64,000 nt of DNA, taken from positions 496,001 to 560,000 of the forward strand of contig OW568889.1 in assembly GCA_938743325.2 (NCBI GenBank). The letters are read 5' to 3'. This stretch comes from Pycnococcus provasolii (taxonomy: Eukaryota > Chlorophyta > Pseudoscourfieldiophyceae > Pseudoscourfieldiales > Pycnococcaceae). Below the pieces are notes generated by a model that saw only the letters and a list, made by a program, of their open reading frames with translations, did not search any database and was not told the DNA's origin. Of this stretch, positions 1-10,400 are shown one piece after another. Numbering within the stretch: the first letter of the stretch is position 1; every line of letters begins with the position of its first letter. A program made the translations under genes and the position numbers.

Positions 1-306
1 CGAAGGTTGGCTCTTCGCCACCTTGGCAAGTGCGAGACATGCGCACTGCATCATCTCCCGCAGGTTGTTTGTATATTCGTTCTGTGGAGCATCGTTTCCT
101 ATCATCACCGCTCTATTATATGCGTGCGTCGCTTTCCTTGCTAAGTTAGCAACGACGTCAAGAGGTACATCACTCCACGCCGAGGTACTCTTCTCCTGCT
201 TTTCTTTCATAGCGACGAGAAGCATATGCATGTCTTGCACATGATGACGCACGGATGATGATGCTTGCAAGGATCCCTGCAACAAGGATCCCTGCAACAA
301 GGATCC
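1..306 (-). CDS. Partial gene at left edge, internal or terminal exon, unknown protein
   Basis: On the minus strand a frame is open from position 306 to the left edge (102 codons) with no stop. It starts directly after a textbook 3' splice site: a pyrimidine stretch (CTCCTTCCTCCTTGCAG) ending at 307. The product begins with a short GSLLQ repeat and continues as a mostly helical, Ala/Met/Asn-rich segment with well-mixed residues, unlike a random frame. I do not recognise the family. Upstream exons must lie at higher coordinates but I could not place a donor. Alternatively translation could begin at the Met near position 209. Only the exon and its acceptor are supported; the frame choice is inference from composition and openness. 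Confidence 0.45.
271..306. repeat. 15-bp tandem repeat that triplicates a splice acceptor
   Basis: GGATCC recurs at 271-276, 286-291 and 301-306, exactly 15 bp apart, each time followed by CTGCAA. Read on the minus strand, every copy presents TTGCAG/GGATCC, so three candidate 3' splice sites lie in the same frame, each adding or removing five residues (GSLLQ). Confidence 0.75.
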
Positions 307-1462
307 CTGCAAGGAGGAAGGAGACGTCTCGTCCTCGAAAAGGGCAAGAGCACGCTGACACAAAGAGAGCGAACACGACACGCTTGACGAGCTTGAGGAG
401 GCACCCCCATGGCGTGGGTTCCCGGGAGCCCACAAGAGGCTGGCCATGTTTGTGACAAATGCGGCAAATGGCGGCGGCGCCGGAACGTCACCCCTGGGGC
501 CGAGGACTCAGAAAACCCCGAGGGGCGAGGAACGCTTTTTTTAATTAGGGGTTGGGGAACAACTCCACCCCTAATTTTCTTCGACCTATTCCCACTCCAC
601 CCGCGGGGCCCCAACCGCCTCACCCCAAGGTCCCTTTATACCACCTCCCCCGCCCGCCTCACCTCAAGGCTCAAGGTCCCTTTATACCACCTCCCCCGCC
701 CGCCTCACCTCAAGGCTCAAGGTCCCTTTATACCACCTCCCCCTCCTCCCCCTTGGAGGGACGGGACCCCCTCTTCCTTCCTCCCTTTTTTTCTTTTTCT
801 GTAGTTTCCTCACCCTACCGGGTACCCTCTGGCAGTCTGGCTGCCTGCCTGCCTGGGCATGAAAAACGACTTGTCGACTGGTCAGGTAAATTTTTTAAAC
901 TTATGGTTAGGTGTCTTTCATAATGAAGGCTGGCATACGTAGTCTATGTATACCCGGCCGGGACCCGGGTACTGTATAGTAAGTTACTTTTATGTAGTAC
1001 TACTTCAAAATCAGAAAGCCTTGTGCTTGGATGGTCCTTCACTCAGACAGACTCACGGGTAAGACGCGTAAGTTCATCTATCTTAATTTATTATGTGGTA
1101 CCGTAGGGCCTAGGGGAATCAAAAGTGGGTGTTGCCATACATGTACTGTATGTATTCCAAGACAAGATCTTGATTCGTGTGACCGTTTACAGCTTTATAA
1201 ATATGAAAAATACGACAATTAATAACCTGCGAATCCATGAAATGTATCGCACGAAACTCATTAGACTATGTAAGGTACAAACATAGTAGATGTAACGTGC
1301 GAGAATGGAGTCTTGACATGACATAAACACAAAAACGATCTGCGAAGTGGAGGAGCGCAGGGACTTTTCAAAATCCTCTTCATGCTGCTTCCTCCGCGCA
1401 TATGCATTTCATGTGCGTGTCACGCATATCTCCGCGGATTGCGCGCTGTTCAGATCTTTGCT
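307..1462. other. Intergenic or intronic, no gene recognised
   Basis: No reading frame here looks coding. The left half is GC-rich and holds a 46-bp tandem repeat; it may contain the missing upstream part of the minus-strand gene at 1-306. The right half (about 880-1400) is AT-rich with scattered TATGTA and TACATAC motifs and is the 3' flank of the giant repeat gene. Confidence 0.5.
617..750. repeat. 46-bp tandem repeat, about 2.7 copies, with a TTTATA core
   Basis: AAGGTCCCTTTATACCACC begins at 627, 673 and 719, an exact 46-bp period. The first copy has a slightly different left flank and the third breaks up into a CT-rich run. Each copy carries a TTTATA box and, on the minus strand, a GGTGAGG stretch resembling a splice donor. 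Function unknown. Confidence 0.8.
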
Positions 1463-4400
1463 CTAGGAACTTGGAGAGATGGCCGACTTGTCATTAGCCA
1501 TTTTGGGGCTCAAAAGAGCCGCGCGGCGGAATGTCCCCTCGACCGTCGTCACGATGGACGACAGCGCGGACTCATCGAGAGCATCGCCGCCTCGTAGACG
1601 CACGGTGAACACCCAATCGCCGCCATTCGACGCTCCCCTGTCGACTCGGCTCAAAATCTCAATCGACGATGAGGATGTGTCAGTAGTGCCATCGGTTGAT
1701 TCTAGCGCCGATCGAGGCGACGACAATGACCGGCTTTTGCCTAATGCTGCAATATCATCCTCAACCATTGGATTTGATAGACGTAGCTCACCAACGTCAA
1801 CAAATGGAACGACTGTCGATCCCACCTTGCGACGCGAAACAACAGTAATTCGGACATAAGCGGCACCCATGTGTGGCACGGATATTGTCATAATGTCATC
1901 AAAGGACAAGGCGTGAAGTTGAGCATTTCCAGATGTCACCATCTGATGAGGAATCAACGAATAATCCAAATCGGCCTCTGACCCATCATCGGTCATCAAT
2001 TCATGGAGGCCGCTGCCAATATCCAAAGATGCGCCGACATGAAGGTATGGCACAACATAGGGCTGGTTTTCTCGGCGTGTTAAATCATACTCACCCACGG
2101 GGTACGAAATGTCCGAAAATTTGTCTTTTTTCTCATCGACAAAAGAATCCGAAAATTCTGAGGAGAATAAATCTTGAAGACGTCGCGACCTTCTTCTTCC
2201 AGAACCACTTGATGTCACAGTTCCAGTGACAACAACATTTCCACCAACATACAAGTTCTCATTGATGCCGACACCGCCATTCGACACGATCAATGCTCCC
2301 GAAGATGTGGACGTAGATGACGCTGCAGACGATACACTGACGGCTGCGTCCATCGTGACCGTGTCACTAGCAGCATTGTCGCCGAGCACGGTGTTGCCAG
2401 CGACGGCGGCGGCGCCAGTGACGGCGAGGTTGCCACCCATGTTGAGATTCTCCGCAATGCCGACGCCGCCCATGACAACCACCGCACCGGCGTTATAGGC
2501 GCCTGATGTCGTCGTCGCTGCAAAATGGGAGTTACCGTTAACGCCAATGCCTCCAGCGACCTGTACCGCGCCCGTCGTTGCCGAACTCGACGCCGTGGTA
2601 TCGGATACCGTGACGACACCAGAGGATACCGTGACGGCACCACCGAAGTTGGATGCAGCACTCGTGCCCACGCCGCCTGTCACGACGAGCGCGGCGGTCG
2701 TTGGATTAGCCGCCGCCGTGCTGTCGGATATCGTGACGACACCACCGAAGTGGGATGCAAGATCCACGCCCACGCCGCCTCCGACGATGAGCGCGCCCGT
2801 CGTTGCCGAACTCGACGCCGTGGTATCGGATATCGTGACGACACCAGAGGATACCGTGACGGCACCACCGAAGTTGGATGCAGCACTCGTGCCCACGCCG
2901 CCTGTCACGACGAGCGCGGCGGTCGTTGGATTAGCCGCCGCCGTGCTGTCGGATATCGTGACGACACCACCGAAGTGGGATGCAAGATCCACGCCCACGC
3001 CGCCTCCGACGATGAGCGCGCCCGTCGTTGCCGAACTCGACGCCGTGGTATCGGATATCGTGACGACACCAGAGGATACCGTGACGGCACCACCGAAGTT
3101 GGATGCAGCACTCGTGCCCACGCCGCCTGTCACGACGAGCGCGGCGGTCGTTGGATTAGCCGCCGCCGTGCTGTCGGATATCGTGACGACACCACCGAAG
3201 TGGGATGCAAGATCCACGCCCACGCCGCCTCCGACGATGAGCGCGCCCGTCGTTGCCGAACTCGACGCCGTGGTATCGGATACCGTGACGACACCAGAGG
3301 ATACCGTGACGGCACCACCGAAGTTGGATGCAGCACTCGTGCCCACGCCGCCTGTCACGACGAGCGCGGCGGTCGTTGGATTAGCCGCCGCCGTGCTGTC
3401 GGATATCGTGACGACACCACCGAAGTGGGATGCAAGATCCACGCCCACGCCGCCTCCGACGATGAGCGCGCCCGTCGTTGCCGAACTCGACGCCGTGGTA
3501 TCGGATACCGTGACGACACCAGAGGATACCGTGACGGCACCACCGAAGTTGGATGCAGCACTCGTGCCCACGCCGCCTGTCACGACGAGCGCGGCGGTCG
3601 TTGGATTAGCCGCCGCCGTGCTGTCGGATATCGTGACGACACCACCGAAGTGGGATGCAAGATCCACGCCCACGCCGCCTCCGACGATGAGCGCGCCCGT
3701 CGTTGCCGAACTCGACGCCGTGGTATCGGATATCGTGACGACACCAGAGGATACCGTGACGGCACCACCGAAGTTGGATGCAGCACTCGTGCCCACGCCG
3801 CCTGTCACGACGAGCGCGGCGGTCGTTGGATTAGCCGCCGCCGTGCTGTCGGATATCGTGACGACACCACCGAAGTGGGATGCAAGATCCACGCCCACGC
3901 CGCCTCCGACGATGAGCGCGCCCGTCGTTGCCGAACTCGACGCCGTGGTATCGGATACCGTGACGACACCAGAGGATACCGTGACGGCACCACCGAAGTT
4001 GGATGCAGCACTCGTGCCCACGCCGCCTGTCACGACGAGCGCGGCGGTCGTTGGATTAGCCGCCGCCGTGCTGTCGGATATCGTGACGACACCAGAGGAT
4101 ACCGTGACGGCACCACCGAAGTTGGATGCAGCACTCGTGCCCACGCCGCCTGTCACGACGAGCGCGGCGGTCGTTGGATTAGCCGCCGCCGTGCTGTCGG
4201 ATATCGTGACGACACCACCGAAGTGGGATGCAAGATCCACGCCCACGCCGCCTCCGACGATGAGCGCGCCCGTCGTTGCCGAACTCGACGCCGTGGTATC
4301 GGATATCGTGACGACACCAGAGGATACCGTGACGGCACCACCGAAGTTGGATGCAGCACTCGTGCCCACGCCGCCTGTCACGACGAGCGCGGCGGTCGTT

Positions 4401-7400
4401 GGATTAGCCGCCGCCGTGCTGTCGGATATCGTGACGACACCACCGAAGTGGGATGCAAGATCCACGCCCACGCCGCCTCCGACGATGAGCGCGCCCGTCG
4501 TTGCCGAACTCGACGCCGTGGTATCGGATATCGTGACGACACCAGAGGATACCGTGACGGCACCACCGAAGTTGGATGCAGCACTCGTGCCCACGCCGCC
4601 TGTCACGACGAGCGCGGCGGTCGTTGGATTAGCCGCCGCCGTGCTGTCGGATATCGTGACGACACCACCGAAGTGGGATGCAAGATCCACGCCCACGCCG
4701 CCTCCGACGATGAGCGCGCCCGTCGTTGCCGAACTCGACGCCGTGGTATCGGATACCGTGACGACACCAGAGGATACCGTGACGGCACCACCGAAGTTGG
4801 ATGCAGCACTCGTGCCCACGCCGCCTGTCACGACGAGCGCGGCGGTCGTTGGATTAGCCGCCGCCGTGCTGTCGGATATCGTGACGACACCACCGAAGTG
4901 GGATGCAAGATCCACGCCCACGCCGCCTCCGACGATGAGCGCGCCCGTCGTTGCCGAACTCGACGCCGTGGTATCGGATATCGTGACGACACCAGAGGAT
5001 ACCGTGACGGCACCACCGAAGTTGGATGCAGCACTCGTGCCCACGCCGCCTGTCACGACGAGCGCGGCGGTCGTTGGATTAGCCGCCGCCGTGCTGTCGG
5101 ATATCGTGACGACACCACCGAAGTGGGATGCAAGATCCACGCCCACGCCGCCTCCGACGATGAGCGCGCCCGTCGTTGCCGAACTCGACGCCGTGGTATC
5201 GGATATCGTGACGACACCAGAGGATACCGTGACGGCACCACCGAAGTTGGATGCAGCACTCGTGCCCACGCCGCCTGTCACGACGAGCGCGGCGGTCGTT
5301 GGATTAGCCGCCGCCGTGCTGTCGGATATCGTGACGACACCACCGAAGTGGGATGCAAGATCCACGCCCACGCCGCCTCCGACGATGAGCGCGCCCGTCG
5401 TTGCCGAACTCGACGCCGTGGTATCGGATACCGTGACGACACCAGAGGATACCGTGACGGCACCACCGAAGTTGGATGCAGCACTCGTGCCCACGCCGCC
5501 TGTCACGACGAGCGCGGCGGTCGTTGGATTAGCCGCCGCCGTGCTGTCGGATATCGTGACGACACCAGAGGATACCGTGACGGCACCACCGAAGTTGGAT
5601 GCAGCACTCGTGCCCACGCCGCCTGTCACGACGAGCGCGGCGGTCGTTGGATTAGCCGCCGCCGTGCTGTCGGATATCGTGACGACACCACCGAAGTGGG
5701 ATGCAAGATCCACGCCCACGCCGCCTCCGACGATGAGCGCGCCCGTCGTTGCCGAACTCGACGCCGTGGTATCGGATATCGTGACGACACCAGAGGATAC
5801 CGTGACGGCACCACCGAAGTTGGATGCAGCACTCGTGCCCACGCCGCCTGTCACGACGAGCGCGGCGGTCGTTGGATTAGCCGCCGCCGTGCTGTCGGAT
5901 ATCGTGACGACACCACCGAAGTGGGATGCAAGATCCACGCCCACGCCGCCTCCGACGATGAGCGCGCCCGTCGTTGCCGAACTCGACGCCGTGGTATCGG
6001 ATATCGTGACGACACCAGAGGATACCGTGACGGCACCACCGAAGTTGGATGCAGCACTCGTGCCCACGCCGCCTGTCACGACGAGCGCGGCGGTCGTTGG
6101 ATTAGCCGCCGCCGTGCTGTCGGATATCGTGACGACACCACCGAAGTGGGATGCAAGATCCACGCCCACGCCGCCTCCGACGATGAGCGCGCCCGTCGTT
6201 GCCGAACTCGACGCCGTGGTATCGGATACCGTGACGACACCAGAGGATACCGTGACGGCACCACCGAAGTTGGATGCAGCACTCGTGCCCACGCCGCCTG
6301 TCACGACGAGCGCGGCGGTCGTTGGATTAGCCGCCGCCGTGCTGTCGGATATCGTGACGACACCACCGAAGTGGGATGCAAGATCCACGCCCACGCCGCC
6401 TCCGACGATGAGCGCGCCCGTCGTTGCCGAACTCGACGCCGTGGTATCGGATACCGTGACGACACCAGAGGATACCGTGACGGCACCACCGAAGTTGGAT
6501 GCAGCACTCGTGCCCACGCCGCCTGTCACGACGAGCGCGGCGGTCGTTGGATTAGCCGCCGCCGTGCTGTCGGATATCGTGACGACACCAGAGGATACCG
6601 TGACGGCACCACCGAAGTTGGATGCAGCACTCGTGCCCACGCCGCCTGTCACGACGAGCGCGGCGGTCGTTGGATTAGCCGCCGCCGTGCTGTCGGATAT
6701 CGTGACGACACCACCGAAGTGGGATGCAAGATCCACGCCCACGCCGCCTCCGACGATGAGCGCGCCCGTCGTTGCCGAACTCGACGCCGTGGTATCGGAT
6801 ATCGTGACGACACCAGAGGATACCGTGACGGCACCACCGAAGTTGGATGCAGCACTCGTGCCCACGCCGCCTGTCACGACGAGCGCGGCGGTCGTTGGAT
6901 TAGCCGCCGCCGTGCTGTCGGATATCGTGACGACACCACCGAAGTGGGATGCAAGATCCACGCCCACGCCGCCTCCGACGATGAGCGCGCCCGTCGTTGC
7001 CGAACTCGACGCCGTGGTATCGGATACCGTGACGACACCAGAGGATACCGTGACGGCACCACCGAAGTTGGATGCAGCACTCGTGCCCACGCCGCCTGTC
7101 ACGACGAGCGCGGCGGTCGTTGGATTAGCCGCCGCCGTGCTGTCGGATATCGTGACGACACCACCGAAGTGGGATGCAAGATCCACGCCCACGCCGCCTC
7201 CGACGATGAGCGCGCCCGTCGTTGCCGAACTCGACGCCGTGGTATCGGATATCGTGACGACACCAGAGGATACCGTGACGGCACCACCGAAGTTGGATGC
7301 AGCACTCGTGCCCACGCCGCCTGTCACGACGAGCGCGGCGGTCGTTGGATTAGCCGCCGCCGTGCTGTCGGATATCGTGACGACACCAGAGGATACCGTG

Positions 7401-10400
7401 ACGGCACCACCGAAGTTGGATGCAGCACTCGTGCCCACGCCGCCTGTCACGACGAGCGCGGCGGTCGTTGGATTAGCCGCCGCCGTGCTGTCGGATATCG
7501 TGACGACACCACCGAAGTGGGATGCAAGATCCACGCCCACGCCGCCTCCGACGATGAGCGCGCCCGTCGTTGCCGAACTCGACGCCGTGGTATCGGATAC
7601 CGTGACGACACCAGAGGATACCGTGACGGCACCACCGAAGTTGGATGCAGCACTCGTGCCCACGCCGCCTGTCACGACGAGCGCGGCGGTCGTTGGATTA
7701 GCCGCCGCCGTGCTGTCGGATATCGTGACGACACCACCGAAGTGGGATGCAAGATCCACGCCCACGCCGCCTCCGACGATGAGCGCGCCCGTCGTTGCCG
7801 AACTCGACGCCGTGGTATCGGATACCGTGACGACACCAGAGGATACCGTGACGGCACCACCGAAGTTGGATGCAGCACTCGTGCCCACGCCGCCTGTCAC
7901 GACGAGCGCGGCGGTCGTTGGATTAGCCGCCGCCGTGCTGTCGGATATCGTGACGACACCAGAGGATACCGTGACGGCACCACCGAAGTTGGATGCAGCA
8001 CTCGTGCCCACGCCGCCTGTCACGACGAGCGCGGCGGTCGTTGGATTAGCCGCCGCCGTGCTGTCGGATATCGTGACGACACCACCGAAGTGGGATGCAA
8101 GATCCACGCCCACGCCGCCTCCGACGATGAGCGCGCCCGTCGTTGCCGAACTCGACGCCGTGGTATCGGATATCGTGACGACACCAGAGGATACCGTGAC
8201 GGCACCACCGAAGTTGGATGCAGCACTCGTGCCCACGCCGCCTGTCACGACGAGCGCGGCGGTCGTTGGATTAGCCGCCGCCGTGCTGTCGGATATCGTG
8301 ACGACACCACCGAAGTGGGATGCAAGATCCACGCCCACGCCGCCTCCGACGATGAGCGCGCCCGTCGTTGCCGAACTCGACGCCGTGGTATCGGATATCG
8401 TGACGACACCAGAGGATACCGTGACGGCACCACCGAAGTTGGATGCAGCACTCGTGCCCACGCCGCCTGTCACGACGAGCGCGGCGGTCGTTGGATTAGC
8501 CGCCGCCGTGCTGTCGGATATCGTGACGACACCACCGAAGTGGGATGCAAGATCCACGCCCACGCCGCCTCCGACGATGAGCGCGCCCGTCGTTGCCGAA
8601 CTCGACGCCGTGGTATCGGATACCGTGACGACACCAGAGGATACCGTGACGGCACCACCGAAGTTGGATGCAGCACTCGTGCCCACGCCGCCTGTCACGA
8701 CGAGCGCGGCGGTCGTTGGATTAGCCGCCGCCGTGCTGTCGGATATCGTGACGACACCACCGAAGTGGGATGCAAGATCCACGCCCACGCCGCCTCCGAC
8801 GATGAGCGCGCCCGTCGTTGCCGAACTCGACGCCGTGGTATCGGATACCGTGACGACACCAGAGGATACCGTGACGGCACCACCGAAGTTGGATGCAGCA
8901 CTCGTGCCCACGCCGCCTGTCACGACGAGCGCGGCGGTCGTTGGATTAGCCGCCGCCGTGCTGTCGGATATCGTGACGACACCACCGAAGTGGGATGCAA
9001 GATCCACGCCCACGCCGCCTCCGACGATGAGCGCGCCCGTCGTTGCCGAACTCGACGCCGTGGTATCGGATATCGTGACGACACCAGAGGATACCGTGAC
9101 GGCACCACCGAAGTTGGATGCAGCACTCGTGCCCACGCCGCCTGTCACGACGAGCGCGGCGGTCGTTGGATTAGCCGCCGCCGTGCTGTCGGATATCGTG
9201 ACGACACCACCGAAGTGGGATGCAAGATCCACGCCCACGCCGCCTCCGACGATGAGCGCGCCCGTCGTTGCCGAACTCGACGCCGTGGTATCGGATACCG
9301 TGACGACACCAGAGGATACCGTGACGGCACCACCGAAGTTGGATGCAGCACTCGTGCCCACGCCGCCTGTCACGACGAGCGCGGCGGTCGTTGGATTAGC
9401 CGCCGCCGTGCTGTCGGATATCGTGACGACACCAGAGGATACCGTGACGGCACCACCGAAGTTGGATGCAGCACTCGTGCCCACGCCGCCTGTCACGACG
9501 AGCGCGGCGGTCGTTGGATTAGCCGCCGCCGTGCTGTCGGATATCGTGACGACACCACCGAAGTGGGATGCAAGATCCACGCCCACGCCGCCTCCGACGA
9601 TGAGCGCGCCCGTCGTTGCCGAACTCGACGCCGTGGTATCGGATATCGTGACGACACCAGAGGATACCGTGACGGCACCACCGAAGTTGGATGCAGCACT
9701 CGTGCCCACGCCGCCTGTCACGACGAGCGCGGCGGTCGTTGGATTAGCCGCCGCCGTGCTGTCGGATATCGTGACGACACCACCGAAGTGGGATGCAAGA
9801 TCCACGCCCACGCCGCCTCCGACGATGAGCGCGCCCGTCGTTGCCGAACTCGACGCCGTGGTATCGGATATCGTGACGACACCAGAGGATACCGTGACGG
9901 CACCACCGAAGTTGGATGCAGCACTCGTGCCCACGCCGCCTGTCACGACGAGCGCGGCGGTCGTTGGATTAGCCGCCGCCGTGCTGTCGGATATCGTGAC
10001 GACACCACCGAAGTGGGATGCAAGAGCCACGCCCACGCCGCCTCCGACGATGAGCGCGCCCGTCGTTGCCGAACTCGACGCCGTGGTATCGGATACCGTG
10101 ACCGGCTTCACTGCCACGATCAGCTCTCCTCCGGTATCTTGCGTGTCGAATTGCATGTAGTTGTTCGTGCCTTCCCTGATGAGGAACGCATTCTGCTCGT
10201 TATCTTTGAGATTCAATGTGACAGCTCCAGTGATCGTGAGCGTGTCAGCACTGGCAAGGTCACCAAGCGCAGTGTTGCCGCCCACGTTGAGATTCTCCGC
10301 AATGCCGACGCCGCCACTTACAATCAATGCTCCCGTCGATGTGGTAGTAGATGAAGTCGTCAATTCTACCTTCACAGCCTCCTGATTATCCGTAGTGTCA

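Noticed and set aside
2680-9924. Twenty-nine identical 68-codon minus-strand ORFs in the array
   Set aside because: Same DNA unit read in another frame; not separate genes.
2568-10102. CRISPR array
   Set aside because: Repeats are contiguous coding modules with no unique spacers, in a eukaryotic gene.
2525-10354. Plus-strand ORFs of 2,609 and 2,537 codons across the repeat array
   Set aside because: They exist only because the repeat unit lacks stops in those frames; they have Arg/Cys/His- or Pro-rich shadow composition, no unique flanking domains and no signal peptide.
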